DNA of 64,000 bases from Gp13-AA77 sp036521995 (GCA_036521995.1 DATDGR010000064.1:10474-74473); one strand, 5' to 3'. Counted from the first letter of the stretch, positions 18,560 to 28,032 are shown. Notes: generated by a model not told the origin, from the sequence alone. Translations and numbers: made by a program.

Positions 18560-21500
18560 TCAGAAGAAGATTTGCAAGCCGATCTGAATGCGCCTTGGGA
18601 CGTTGCACTGGGTAAACGTCGTCCCGAAGCCGCTTCCAAGGGTTGAATTCGGCGGGCAAAAATCGACCCGGTTGAAGACATTACCGGCCGAAGCTTGGAC
18701 CCTCACATACTTGCTCTCGCCGAAGTAGGTGTCTTTGTAAAGCTGGAGGTCCTCGTTGTAGAACGGGAAGCCCCGGATACTGTCTGTTGTCCGCGGGTTG
18801 TCACCAAACGAGTATGAGCCCGGGTTAGAAAAGGCAGCCGCATTGTAATACGTCTGACTGAAGGGGTTCGTGAACGGGCCCGGTGCCAGAGGGCTCTGGC
18901 CGGAAACGGTGTTCGGAAACTGAGTGCCGCCGTTGTACAAGAGACCGCCGAAGAGGCTGGGTACAAGCATCGTCTGCGGGCGTCCCGACTCGTAGCTGAA
19001 AATACCAGACACGTTCCAGTTACTGATGAGCTTGTTCAACACACCCGTAGATCCCGATCCCCACTTCTGGCCCGTACCGAACGGCAGGTTGTAGACCTCG
19101 CTGATGGCCAGAACCTGCGGGACGTTGTCGACACTGGGCCCCCACATGTCGCTCATATCGCTTGGGTTTTGGGGGGGGGCATCATTGCCCGACCCATAAC
19201 CTGACTGCGCTTCTCCCGATTCCGCGCCGTTGTTCAGGAGCTGGGACCACGTATAGGACACGGTGACCAGATTGTTCAGCCAATGCTTGTTGAATGCCAC
19301 CTGCAGCGCATTATAGAGGCTCTTTCCGGTGTGCCCCAAGCGCCACTGGACGTTCTGGTACTGGGGGTAAGGCCGCAAAGCCTGGGCCAGGTCTCCGGTG
19401 AAACCTGCGTAGGGGGGAGTTGAGAACCCCGCGGCCACCGCGGCGGCGTTGGGAACACCGTTCGTGAAGAATCCGTTCGTCAGGGCAGAGCCATACTGGA
19501 GCACGCTACCCGCATTTTCATTAGACTCAGGCCCGAGGTTGAGACTGTTGATGGGCAAACGCGTTCCGTGGTTCCCCACGTAAGCGACGCTCAGGAACAT
19601 GTTGCTGTTCCATTGATGTTGATAGGAGACTGTGTAGTTTACCCATCTGGGCATATCGTATTGGTCGGGTAACACGCCCACCGGCGACAGTCCATTCTCG
19701 ACCGCCGGGCTAGTATTGGGCGGGTAGGTAATGAGAGAGCTGGGGAAGCCGTTTGCGAAGTTGAAAACGGGAGCAAATCCGCCAGTAACATTGTTGATCC
19801 CTGGGTTCGTCAGAAAACCATTCGTTGGGTAGGGATTCCCGGCCCAGGAGCCCGAGATGGTGGCACCGGCGTATTCGCCAATTCCACCGCGAATCACGTT
19901 ATTTTGCCCCAGCTGATACGCGAAGCCAAAGCGGGGCGACAACATCGTGTCGCCGTTCCCGTTGGCAACGCTCCCAAAGGCCATCGCACCCGGAAAACCG
20001 GCGGCCCCGGGATTGGGAAGAGAGGGCACCATGGTTGAAAACCGGTTAAATTGCTCGGAGAGACCCGAATTCCAATCGAGACGCAGGCCGAAGTCGAAGG
20101 TGAGGTGTGGTGTCACCTTCCAAGAGTCGTTCACCCAGGGAGAGGCGTAGTAGAATTTTGGCATGTAATTCTGCGGGACGGTGAACCCCGCATTATCGAC
20201 CTGGCCCAGCAGGAAAGCAGCAAACCCATCCCCGGTGAAGTTGCTCAAGTTGGTTCCGGTGTTGGAGTACCCCGCAACTTCGGCGGCCCCGAAAGTAAAG
20301 CTGCCACCTGTGTTAACGGCCCATCCCGTCTGCGGATAGTTGTGATACTCGACTTGAACGCCGAACTTGACGGTGTGTTTGCCGGTAATCCACGTGAGGT
20401 CGTCATAGAACTGGTACCGGTTGTTGATGTCGGCTCCGTCCGGAAACCACGGCGTCCCGTAGGAAGTGTACCCGACCGTACCACCCGCGAAGTTGAGCGA
20501 AGGGAAGCCGGCGTTGTTAAACTCAGGCTGGTTTGGCAGGCCAAGCCCCAGCTTCTGGTTCCAGCCTACCCCTGAGGACAACTGGTGTCCATCCATCGAC
20601 CAGCGGTCATAGGCCAAGGTGGCGTGGTTAAAGAGGTTCGGCTTGATCACCGTGTTGATCTGGAGGTGCAAGAAGTGGTTAGTAATGAGCTGGTAGAAAC
20701 CTTGGCCCAGATAGGTGTCGTTCGCCTCAGGGTCCGTTTCCCCGTTGTTCTCGGTATCGCAGCCCTGCGGCCCGCCACAGTGGGCAGTCCGAGGCCGGTG
20801 ATTCTGAAAGTAAGTGAAGGAGGTCGACCACTTGTCGTTGAACGTGTGATCGACCCTGAGCAGCCACGTCCAGACGTTAATTACGTCATTGTCGTCGGAA
20901 GTGCCGCCGAATTCGTTGGGGGTGAACAGCGTATTCCGGTCGAGCCCCGGGATGATGGAGGAAACATAGGCGGAGCCGGCATTCTGCAGCATCAGCGGAT
21001 CGTTCGCCGGAATCATGTTTGCGGTTGCCGTGGGCAATCCGGTTGTTGGGTTAAATCCGTAACCATTACGCACGGGGATCCCATTCACCCTTCGCGTGGT
21101 AGAGGGGTTGAAGATTTCTCCATAGTAGATGGGCCTTCCCAGCGCGTCCGTCCCAATCTGACAAGGAGCAGTTGGACACTTGAAGCCCGCGCCTGTCCAG
21201 CCCGCAGGATTGTTCAGCAACTCGCTGAAGTCACCGCTCCTCTCATTCGGCGTAGGAAGTGTATTCTGGAACCCCGTATTGACTGTACTGTGGTAATCGA
21301 ACCGGTCATAGTTGGTAAAAAAGAAAGTCTTGCCCCACTTGTGGATCTTGGGAATCGGTCCGCCAAGCGTAGCTCCCACGTTATTCTGCGTCAGGGACAG
21401 GATGGGTACGCCTGAGGCGTTCAGGAAGAAGTTGTTCGCATCCATCTGGCTGGTGGTCAGAATGTCGTACAGACTACCGTGAAATTGGTTGGTGCCCGAC

Positions 21501-22270
21501 TTGGTGGTGTAAAGAGCTATGCCGCCACTGGTGTGCCCGTACTGAGCGGAAAAGTTATTCACCGTGGTGGTCATTTCCTGCACAGCCGCATAGGGGATTG
21601 AACTTTCGTGCGTTTGCTGGTGGCCTTCGGCGTAACCGTATTCGGCACCGTCGAACCAGCTCTCCCAAGACACGGTCTGGCCGCCGTTGATTCGCGATTG
21701 GAACGCGTCGCCGCGGAAGATGGCGTCGCCGTTCGGCGCGGTCGGGACGTAGCCCGGCGCCAGGACGAGCTTCGTTTCGGCGAGGCGAACGTCGGCGCCC
21801 ATGACGTCCGGGAGGTCTTTATATGACTGGCCGCCAACCGCGTAAGTGATGGCCGGACTCTGAGTGTTGATGAGCTGTGCGCTCGCTTTCACCTCGACGG
21901 TCTGCGAAACGGCGCCGAGTTGGAGCGTGACGTTCTGCGTGTAAGTCATTCCGCCGATCGTCAGCGACAAATCAGGCTGGCTGTAAGTCTTGAAGCCGTC
22001 TTTTCTCACCTCCAGGGTGTAGGGACCAGGAATGATCGCCGGGGTGGTGAAATTGCCGGCGCCGTTGGCAGCCACGATAGTTTTTATGCCGGTACTCTGA
22101 TTTGTCATCGTGACCGTGGCGTCGGGGATAGTCGCCCCGGACGGGTCGGTCACAAGACCCGTCACCGCTACGCGGTCAGCGCCTACCTGGGCATGGACAG
22201 CTTTGACATTGAGGAGCATCAAAGAAGACAGCACCAGCAGCACCGCCAGAAAAAGGGATTGCCTTGTCAC
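18560..22270 (-). CDS. Oar-like TonB-dependent receptor with carboxypeptidase-regulatory N-terminal domain
   Basis: The start is GTG at 22270, chosen because GAGGAGGTGGGCG lies directly upstream; the product has 1236 aa. A signal peptide (SLFLAVLLVLSSLMLLNVKAVHA) is followed by a carboxypeptidase-regulatory-like domain (VTGLVTDPSGATIPDATVTM to YTLEVRKDGFKTY). A plug-like region (VNNFSAQYGHTSGGIALYTTKSGTNQFHG) precedes a long beta-barrel that ends in Phe-Phe, as outer-membrane proteins do. Acidobacterial receptors of this Oar type are thought to import large substrates such as glycans or peptides. Its promoter carries a LacI-type operator, so it is likely induced by a carbohydrate signal (inference). 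Confidence 0.88.
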   Translation of the reverse strand: MTRQSLFLAVLLVLSSLMLLNVKAVHAQVGADRVAVTGLVTDPSGATIPDATVTMTNQSTGIKTIVAANGAGNFTTPAIIPGPYTLEVRKDGFKTYSQPDLSLTIGGMTYTQNVTLQLGAVSQTVEVKASAQLINTQSPAITYAVGGQSYKDLPDVMGADVRLAETKLVLAPGYVPTAPNGDAIFRGDAFQSRINGGQTVSWESWFDGAEYGYAEGHQQTHESSIPYAAVQEMTTTVNNFSAQYGHTSGGIALYTTKSGTNQFHGSLYDILTTSQMDANNFFLNASGVPILSLTQNNVGATLGGPIPKIHKWGKTFFFTNYDRFDYHSTVNTGFQNTLPTPNERSGDFSELLNNPAGWTGAGFKCPTAPCQIGTDALGRPIYYGEIFNPSTTRRVNGIPVRNGYGFNPTTGLPTATANMIPANDPLMLQNAGSAYVSSIIPGLDRNTLFTPNEFGGTSDDNDVINVWTWLLRVDHTFNDKWSTSFTYFQNHRPRTAHCGGPQGCDTENNGETDPEANDTYLGQGFYQLITNHFLHLQINTVIKPNLFNHATLAYDRWSMDGHQLSSGVGWNQKLGLGLPNQPEFNNAGFPSLNFAGGTVGYTSYGTPWFPDGADINNRYQFYDDLTWITGKHTVKFGVQVEYHNYPQTGWAVNTGGSFTFGAAEVAGYSNTGTNLSNFTGDGFAAFLLGQVDNAGFTVPQNYMPKFYYASPWVNDSWKVTPHLTFDFGLRLDWNSGLSEQFNRFSTMVPSLPNPGAAGFPGAMAFGSVANGNGDTMLSPRFGFAYQLGQNNVIRGGIGEYAGATISGSWAGNPYPTNGFLTNPGINNVTGGFAPVFNFANGFPSSLITYPPNTSPAVENGLSPVGVLPDQYDMPRWVNYTVSYQHQWNSNMFLSVAYVGNHGTRLPINSLNLGPESNENAGSVLQYGSALTNGFFTNGVPNAAAVAAGFSTPPYAGFTGDLAQALRPYPQYQNVQWRLGHTGKSLYNALQVAFNKHWLNNLVTVSYTWSQLLNNGAESGEAQSGYGSGNDAPPQNPSDMSDMWGPSVDNVPQVLAISEVYNLPFGTGQKWGSGSTGVLNKLISNWNVSGIFSYESGRPQTMLVPSLFGGLLYNGGTQFPNTVSGQSPLAPGPFTNPFSQTYYNAAAFSNPGSYSFGDNPRTTDSIRGFPFYNEDLQLYKDTYFGESKYVRVQASAGNVFNRVDFCPPNSTLGSGFGTTFTQCNVPRRIQIGLQIFF

Positions 22271-22434
22271 CGCCCACCTCCTCGGATATTCCGAACAATC
22301 GACTAAGCCCAATACCTGACGCGACTTGCAGTGCTTCTAGCCGAAAGGCGCTGACTCCTTCCCGTCCGAAGCCAGCTACCCCAAGGAAAACAGAACCCAA
22401 CCTTTCTCCACCCAACTCTCCGACCCGACGCTTG

Positions 22435-22448
22435 TGTAAGCGCTTTCA
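22435..22448 (-). promoter_or_regulatory. LacI/CcpA-type operator upstream of the TonB-dependent receptor
   Basis: TGAAAGCGCTTACA (minus strand) has the LacI-family palindrome centred on CG and matches the TGWAARCGYTWNCW pattern in full when read as TGTAAGCGCTTTCA on the plus strand. It begins 14 bases downstream of the predicted -10 box, a classical repressor position. Confidence 0.6.
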
Positions 22449-22462
22449 TCCAAAGAAATCTG

Positions 22463-22491
22463 ATAAAATCACCTTTGCTAAGCATTGTCAA
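22463..22491 (-). promoter_or_regulatory. Predicted sigma-70-type promoter of the TonB-dependent receptor
   Basis: On the minus strand, a perfect -35 TTGACA (22491-22486) is followed after 17 bases by a -10-like TTTTAT (22468-22463). The start codon lies about 190 bases downstream, leaving a long leader that contains the operator. Confidence 0.5.
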
Positions 22492-22705
22492 TAGTTTTCT
22501 TAATGTTTTTTTCGCCGCGCTCTACTAGAAACAAGTTAGGTTACGGCGTATCTGGCTATCGGTGCTTCTAGCCTAGTTCCTTCGTACCATCTAACTATCA
22601 CTGAGTACGCCACTGGTTCGACCACCCCATCATGTTGAGTTTGGCTTGGCCTGTGTCACTTGAAACACAGCGTCGCCTTGCCGGAGCATTTGCGTACCGA
22701 CGTGC

Positions 22706-22870
22706 TCAGAAGCCGCCGGCGCTGAGTAGGCCGGCGAAGGTGTCTACGGTGACCTGGCTCGAGCTGTGCTTCATTAGGTCCTGCGCGTAGGCGAGCGGTG
22801 CGCCTGCCTGAATGACCAAGCTGCCAAAGGTATGCCTGCTTTGCGTCTTCGCGCGTTTGCGAGAGAATGC
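22706..22870 (-). pseudogene. C-terminal remnant of a phage-type tyrosine integrase
   Basis: The minus strand encodes RHTFGSLVIQAGAPLAY, then LMKHSSSQVTVDTF, ending GLLSAGGF. This is the typical integrase ending with the catalytic R-H box and the L.H(S)S..T region; the nucleophilic Tyr position is Phe (VDTF). No N-terminal part precedes it, and the frame runs into sequence antisense to the next gene. It is a decayed fragment marking an old insertion. Confidence 0.65.
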
Positions 22871-22915
22871 TACTTGTCCTTTGACCACGCGTAATGCCCG
22901 CGGGCGGGAACTACC

Positions 22916-24253
22916 ATGAAACCTTCCCAAAGTGCCAGTGACGCTCTGTTCGAGCAGGCGTGTGGATTGATTCCCGGCGGCGTGACCAGCTCCGCCCGCA
23001 AACTCTTTCCGCATCTCGTCTTCCGAGAAGCCCAGGGCGCTCACCTGAGAGACGCGGACAGTAACAGCTACCTCGACTATCACGGCGCCTTCGGCCCCAT
23101 CCTGCTCGGTCACAACCATCCGGCTGTGAACCGCCGCGTGGCCGAGGCGCTGGAGCGTTCCGCGCTGTCCGGGGCTGGGCCGACGGAGCTCGAGATCGAG
23201 CTGGCGCGCAAGATCCACCAGCATGTGCCCTGTGCGGAAAAGGTTCAGCTTTGCACCAGTGGCTCAGAAGCCGTCTTCAATGCCGTCCGCGTGGCGCGAG
23301 CATTTACCGGCCGGCCGAAGATCATCAAGTTCCAGGGTTGCTATCACGGCACCTATGACTCGGTGCTGGTGGGCGGAATCGGCTCGTGGAACCCAGCTTG
23401 CGCGGGGGTGACGCGCTCTGAGCGGATCGGGAACATCGGCCGGCTCGACCCGGGATCCGGCGGCATTCTCCCTGCGGTGCTCGAGAACACCCTGGTGTGC
23501 ACGTACAACAGCCTGGATGAAGTGGAGCAAGCTCTGGCCGCGCATTCTAATCAGGTGGCGGCGATCCTGGTTGAGCCCATCGCCCACAACATGGGTTGTG
23601 TGCTGCCGAAGGCCGGCTTCCTACCGGGACTTCGTCATCTCACGGCGGCCGACGGAACGCTGCTGATCTTTGATGAGGTCATCACCGGCTTCCGCCATCA
23701 TCTGGGTGGCTATCAGGCGATGTGCGGCGTGCGGCCGGACCTGGCGACCTTGGGAAAAGCAATGGCCAACGGGTTTCCGGTGGCGGCCGTCTGTGGGCGG
23801 GCCGAAATCATGGATCATTTCAATACGCGGCCGGGCGGCGACACCTACTTCGCCGGAACTTTTCACGGCCACCCCGTTGGATGCGCGGCTGCCCTGGCAA
23901 CTCTGGATGTGCTTGAGCGCGATCCCGTCCACGAGCATGTCTTCCGGCTCGGCGAGCGCCTGAGGCGCGGACTCGCTGACATCCACCGGCGGCTCGGCAC
24001 CGGCGCCGTCGTGGCCGGCTTCGGCTCAGTCTTCGTCACCTATTTTGCGCCCGGCCCCTTCGAGAGCTACGACGACTGCTCGCGAAGCGACGCGCGCAAA
24101 TTCATTGAGTACCGCCAGCGGCTGATCGCGCGGGGCATCTTCGAAATGCCCACCAACCTCAAGCGCGGACACATCAGCTACAGTCATACTGAACGGGACA
24201 TCGATCACACCCTGCAAGTGGCGGAGGATGTGGTGAAAACCATGTTCGGCTAA
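22916..24253 (+). CDS. Class III aminotransferase of the glutamate-1-semialdehyde aminomutase type
   Basis: The 445-aa PLP enzyme has the family start PGGVTSSAR, then SGSEAVFNAVRVARAFTGR, FQGCYHGTYD, the PLP-ring aspartate motif DEVITGFR, and the Schiff-base lysine in TLGKAMANGFP (K281). It resembles HemL but differs from the canonical tetrapyrrole enzyme in details (FHGHPVGCAAALATLD), and no heme gene is adjacent. It could act on another amino-semialdehyde or transaminate a specialised metabolite. The start ATG lacks a strong ribosome binding site. The gene stands alone and ends convergently with the lipid-kinase operon. Confidence 0.75.
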   Translation: MKPSQSASDALFEQACGLIPGGVTSSARKLFPHLVFREAQGAHLRDADSNSYLDYHGAFGPILLGHNHPAVNRRVAEALERSALSGAGPTELEIELARKIHQHVPCAEKVQLCTSGSEAVFNAVRVARAFTGRPKIIKFQGCYHGTYDSVLVGGIGSWNPACAGVTRSERIGNIGRLDPGSGGILPAVLENTLVCTYNSLDEVEQALAAHSNQVAAILVEPIAHNMGCVLPKAGFLPGLRHLTAADGTLLIFDEVITGFRHHLGGYQAMCGVRPDLATLGKAMANGFPVAAVCGRAEIMDHFNTRPGGDTYFAGTFHGHPVGCAAALATLDVLERDPVHEHVFRLGERLRRGLADIHRRLGTGAVVAGFGSVFVTYFAPGPFESYDDCSRSDARKFIEYRQRLIARGIFEMPTNLKRGHISYSHTERDIDHTLQVAEDVVKTMFG

Positions 24254-24322
24254 CTTATCGCCCGTCCAAGAAACTGACCCTCTCATAGAATAGCGGGCTC
24301 CTGGAGTATTCTCACCGTACGC

Positions 24323-25300
24323 TTACCCCGGGGCACCTGCTTCAGCGACGACCTCGAAGTGCGGACTGGACGGGCTCAAGAGCACATTCAGGCGGCCCGG
24401 GAGCACTTCGATCTCTAGCGGCAAACGTCCGAGCGGCTCGCCGTCGACTTCGATCCAGGTAAAGCGAGGCGCTTGCGCGACCAGCCGTCGAGCCCGGAGA
24501 TGATGGGCCTTAGGATGACGGTAGACGTCCTCAGAGTAGAGAACATGAATGTCCCGGACCAGTTCCATAGGGTTGAGATAGTCGATGATGGTGACATCCA
24601 GAAGCCCGTCGTTCAGGAGGGCGCGAGGGCAGGGTTGCATGCCGCCTCCGTGAAATCTCCCATTGCCCACAGCCACGTTGGTGATGAAATAGGAAAGCAA
24701 GCGCCCATTGCCATCGATCTCAATCTCGATCTGACGACCGCGATAGGTGGCGACCGTCTTAAGGGTGGCCCAGAAGAACGCCGCTTTGCCGCTGACCGCC
24801 GTCAGGAGATTCTTGGCCTGAGCGGCCACCGCGCCGCCCATACCGAAACTCGTGAGATTGACGAAGTAACGCTGTCCTTCCTGCCCGTCTGAGGCGACGA
24901 ACTTCACCTTTCCCACATCGATAACGAACGGCCTGCCGCTCGCTAGAATCTCAATCGCTGCCTCCATGTCGGAGGGGATGCCGATCGTGCGCTGAAAGTC
25001 GGCCCCCGTTCCAACGGGCAGGATGCCAAGCTGCACTTCGGGGCGAATGGGCCAGTCATTGCACATGAACCCGTTCACCACCTCGCCGACGGTGCCGTCA
25101 CCGCCCACAGCGACGATCAGGTCAAAACCGCCCTCGATAAGCTCCCGCGCGATGCCCGTGGCGTGCCCGGTTGAGCTCGTCCAGCGCACCGTCACGTGGC
25201 CGAGACGATCGCGGAGCCGCATCGCCATCTGAGGCCAAAGCTTCCCGGCGCGGCCGCGGGCCGCATAAGGGTTGACGATAACGCCCACTTTGCGGTTCAT
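24323..25300 (-). CDS. Diacylglycerol/lipid kinase (YegS/DgkB family)
   Basis: The 325-aa protein has the diacylglycerol-kinase catalytic domain. It starts VGVIVNPYAARGRAGK, contains the nucleotide-binding GGDGTVGEVVNG (about residues 84-95) and LPVGTGADFQRTIG, and has the C-terminal beta-domain ending DGEPLGRLPLEIEVLPG. It would phosphorylate a membrane lipid such as diacylglycerol or a sphingoid-like lipid. Its ATG overlaps the stop of the upstream epimerase gene by four bases (ATGA), so it is the last gene of an operon with epimerase, LarA-like and HAD genes. Confidence 0.88.
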   Translation of the reverse strand: MNRKVGVIVNPYAARGRAGKLWPQMAMRLRDRLGHVTVRWTSSTGHATGIARELIEGGFDLIVAVGGDGTVGEVVNGFMCNDWPIRPEVQLGILPVGTGADFQRTIGIPSDMEAAIEILASGRPFVIDVGKVKFVASDGQEGQRYFVNLTSFGMGGAVAAQAKNLLTAVSGKAAFFWATLKTVATYRGRQIEIEIDGNGRLLSYFITNVAVGNGRFHGGGMQPCPRALLNDGLLDVTIIDYLNPMELVRDIHVLYSEDVYRHPKAHHLRARRLVAQAPRFTWIEVDGEPLGRLPLEIEVLPGRLNVLLSPSSPHFEVVAEAGAPG

Positions 25301-26283
25301 GCCAGGCGACGGCGGAGGTCTTGCACGGTGTCGCGAACGGTCTCATGCGGATCGCGCGGGATGAAGCCAAGCTCTTCGCGCGCCTTGCTGGAATCGCAAT
25401 ACCAAAAGAGGGCCGACATCTTGATCGACGCCTCGTCAAGGGCAAATTCGCGGCCGATGAGCGGCAAAAGCCGCCGGAGCATGCGTGTGCTCGCCAGCGA
25501 CATCCGGAGGGAAGGCTGCAATCGCGGAACGCGGCGGCGGGCGGCGGCTGCCACCTTCCCGATGAACTCACGGAACGTCCAATTGACGCCACCCAGCAGA
25601 TAGCGCTCACCCGGCCGGCCTGCGCGCATGCCGGCGATAGCGCCGCGGGCCGCATCGCGCGCATCGACGAAGTTGAGGCCCCCCAGCGGCACGGCGAGAA
25701 TCTGGCCGCGCAGGAAGAGCGCCACGTCCCCGGTGGAGGATCGGCGGTCGTCACCCGGACCGAGCAGGAGGCTGGGGTTCACGACCACCACGGGGAGCTG
25801 GTGCCGTTCGAAATACTCGAGTGCCAGTCTCTCGGCGAATATTTTGCTCAGGTAGTAAGGCCACTCGCCCACAAGTTCATTCGTGTAGCCTGAGGTCTCG
25901 TCGCGCACCACCGGCTCGCGGCTGACGCCAACGGTTCCCGACGAGGACACATGCAGCACCCTGCCCGCTCCTGCTGCAAGGGCGGCCTCGCACACATTAC
26001 GCGTGCCCTCGACGTGCGTAAGGTAGAGGCGTTCGGCATCTCGCGAATCGCGCGAGACGATGCCGGCCAGATGGTAGATCTCGCTTGCGCCTTCGGCGGC
26101 GCGACGCACGTCGTCGCGCGAAGTGATATTGCCGCGGACCACCTCAATCCCTCCTCCCTCGTCCCAGGGCGATGCACCGCGGCAGAGCACACGCAGCCTG
26201 GCCTGGGGCGCATCGGATTTGAGCTGTTCAACCAGGTGTTTGCCGAGGAATCCGGTGGCTCCGGTCACGAGAATGGTTTCCAT
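25297..26283 (-). CDS. NAD(P)-dependent extended SDR epimerase/reductase
   Basis: The 328-aa extended short-chain dehydrogenase has the Rossmann motif TGATGFLGKHL at the N-terminus, NAD-binding acidic IYHLAGIVS, and a catalytic Tyr-Lys pair in PYYLSK (about residue 144). It resembles dihydroflavonol-4-reductase and HpnA-like hopanoid-associated epimerases. The substrate is not determined, but a sugar or lipid head group fits the lipid-kinase and acyl-ligase neighbours. It is translationally coupled to the kinase (4-base overlap) and starts 6 bases after the LarA-like stop. Confidence 0.85.
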   Translation of the reverse strand: METILVTGATGFLGKHLVEQLKSDAPQARLRVLCRGASPWDEGGGIEVVRGNITSRDDVRRAAEGASEIYHLAGIVSRDSRDAERLYLTHVEGTRNVCEAALAAGAGRVLHVSSSGTVGVSREPVVRDETSGYTNELVGEWPYYLSKIFAERLALEYFERHQLPVVVVNPSLLLGPGDDRRSSTGDVALFLRGQILAVPLGGLNFVDARDAARGAIAGMRAGRPGERYLLGGVNWTFREFIGKVAAAARRRVPRLQPSLRMSLASTRMLRRLLPLIGREFALDEASIKMSALFWYCDSSKAREELGFIPRDPHETVRDTVQDLRRRLA

Positions 26284-26289
26284 TGCGGA

Positions 26290-28032
26290 TCAGACGGACT
26301 GCGGCACACCCTTCATATCGGCCATCAGAATTGGCGCGAAGTGCATCAGCGTGACGGAAGGCCTGTGACCGACGTGGCTCTGAGCCATTTCCAGTGCTTC
26401 GTTCATGCTCGTCGCCGTCTCCCAGCCCATGATCTGGGCCGCTCGTTTCGATTCCGCGCCCACGCAGATCACCTTGCCGACGTGCGCCCGGCCGTTCTCG
26501 CCCCAGTACCACATGTAGAACGGATGCACGCCATGGTAAGCGTTCCCGGTGCGGTACATGCGGATGTAGTCCGGATCCTGGGCGAAGCGGCCTTCGTATT
26601 TCTGCTGCAATTCGAAGGAGTCGCGCGTCTCGGGCAGGATGGAATGGAAGAACTCGATGTAAGACGGATGATGCAAGGGATCGAACTCGTCGTAGAGCGG
26701 ATGCGTGATGATGAGCACGCCATTTTTCTTCACCACCGGCATACCGCGGTACATGTTGTGGAAGTATCCGAGCGCCATCACCTGCACCAGCAGAGGATTA
26801 AGAATCGAGTTCACGTTGTACGGCGAAACGAAAGGAACTCCATAAACAACCACGTCGGACTGGCCTTCCATCGGGCAGCAGTACTGGGCGTAGCAGTAGG
26901 CCAGCGTCTTGTCGTGCACGGGCAGCGTGGCGCCGGCGTGCACGGCGATGGGCTCGTAACAGGCCGGAATCCCAAACAGGACCTTCCGTTTCAGGGGCCG
27001 GGATAGCGCTCCGAGGCCTCGCCGGGTTACGGCGAACATCGCCTTGTCAAGGGACGAATAGTAATCTTCGTTCTTGGTGAAAAAGGCCATCTTGGGGTCG
27101 AACATCGCGTTGTTGACCGCCGTCTCCACGTGGAACACCTTCAGCTTCTGATTGACAATCTGGCCGATGCGGTCGCAAGACCGGTTCATCGCCGAGCGCG
27201 TGTGATCAAAATAGGAGTCGGAGTCAAGGATCGTCTGGGGATTGTGATGAGCCTGCAGCGTGGGGTAGTCGCACAGTCCCACGCCTACGGACTTGCTGCC
27301 GCCGTCCATCGGGACCAGGTTGATGTTGACATAGATCAAAAGGTCGGATTCAGCCGCCCGCCGGTTGAGGCGCACCCGTTCGCCGTGGGCCGTGACGCCG
27401 AGCTCGACCATGCCGTCCGGCTTCTCACCATCGTGGTGATAAAGGCGGTCAGGGTAGTAGGCGCTGAAGATGCGCCCGCCCACCGCCCGGCGCAGCTCGC
27501 CTTCGCTCATGCGGCGGTGGAAGGAGGTCGCCACCACAATGTGAACGTCCTCCACGCCTTTCCGAGCAAGCAACTCGAGAAGGATGGTCAGAACCGACTC
27601 GCGAAGGTCCGGACGCTTCATCTTCGGCAAGGGCAGAGAAATGTCATCGATGGCGATGGTGATTTTCATCCGCGGCCGAAGCAGCGCCTCGAGCGGCTCC
27701 ATCTCCTCCGGGTGCGCCAGCGCATAACGAATCGCAGCCTGGCGGTCACGCAGGCCCGGGATGGTCGGATTCGGATACATCTCGCGGGTGCCCGCGGGGA
27801 ACTTCACAGAGAGCAGATCTTCGCCAGACCACATCAGGCGCGGCGCCGACTTCGCTTCGAGATGCACCACGCAGCCTTCGTGGGAGACCACGGCGCCGCG
27901 GCCCACCGCATTGGGAGTGGGATCGCCGAACTCGGGAGTCCGGGAATCGAGATTCGAAACTCGAAACTCGGGCCCTCCTGACGAATTTGGATCTTCGCGT
28001 TTTGAGTTTCGAGCTTCAATGGGAGCGGCCAT
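26290..28032 (-). CDS. LarA-like (DUF2088) nickel-pincer racemase-family protein
   Basis: The start is ATG 28032, preceded by AAGGAGACCATC; the product has 580 aa. Motifs match lactate racemase: ITIAIDDIS, VVATSFHRRMSEGEL (the HR..(T/S)E motif with a catalytic-type His), a second His pair in LYHHDGE, GGSKSVGVG, and QAHHNP. It is longer than typical LarA (about 425 aa), with an extra N-terminal segment and a long C-terminal region ending GVPQSV. Residues about 5-40 derive from repeat-like DNA. LarB, LarC and LarE pincer-cofactor genes are not in this window, so the cofactor supply is unknown. The gene overlaps the HAD gene by 17 bases. Function is a predicted racemase or epimerase on an unknown 2-hydroxy acid. 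Confidence 0.75.
   Translation of the reverse strand: MAAPIEARNSKREDPNSSGGPEFRVSNLDSRTPEFGDPTPNAVGRGAVVSHEGCVVHLEAKSAPRLMWSGEDLLSVKFPAGTREMYPNPTIPGLRDRQAAIRYALAHPEEMEPLEALLRPRMKITIAIDDISLPLPKMKRPDLRESVLTILLELLARKGVEDVHIVVATSFHRRMSEGELRRAVGGRIFSAYYPDRLYHHDGEKPDGMVELGVTAHGERVRLNRRAAESDLLIYVNINLVPMDGGSKSVGVGLCDYPTLQAHHNPQTILDSDSYFDHTRSAMNRSCDRIGQIVNQKLKVFHVETAVNNAMFDPKMAFFTKNEDYYSSLDKAMFAVTRRGLGALSRPLKRKVLFGIPACYEPIAVHAGATLPVHDKTLAYCYAQYCCPMEGQSDVVVYGVPFVSPYNVNSILNPLLVQVMALGYFHNMYRGMPVVKKNGVLIITHPLYDEFDPLHHPSYIEFFHSILPETRDSFELQQKYEGRFAQDPDYIRMYRTGNAYHGVHPFYMWYWGENGRAHVGKVICVGAESKRAAQIMGWETATSMNEALEMAQSHVGHRPSVTLMHFAPILMADMKGVPQSV
27915..28022. repeat. Repeat-derived segment at the N-terminus of the larA-like gene
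   Basis: The stretch contains inverted and direct copies of CGAAACTC (for example GATTCGAAACTCGAAACTC, then GAGTTTCGAGCTTC) and encodes a Ser/Arg/Glu-rich leader with no similarity to the LarA fold. It is related in style to the inverted repeats inside mrfA. Confidence 0.45.
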
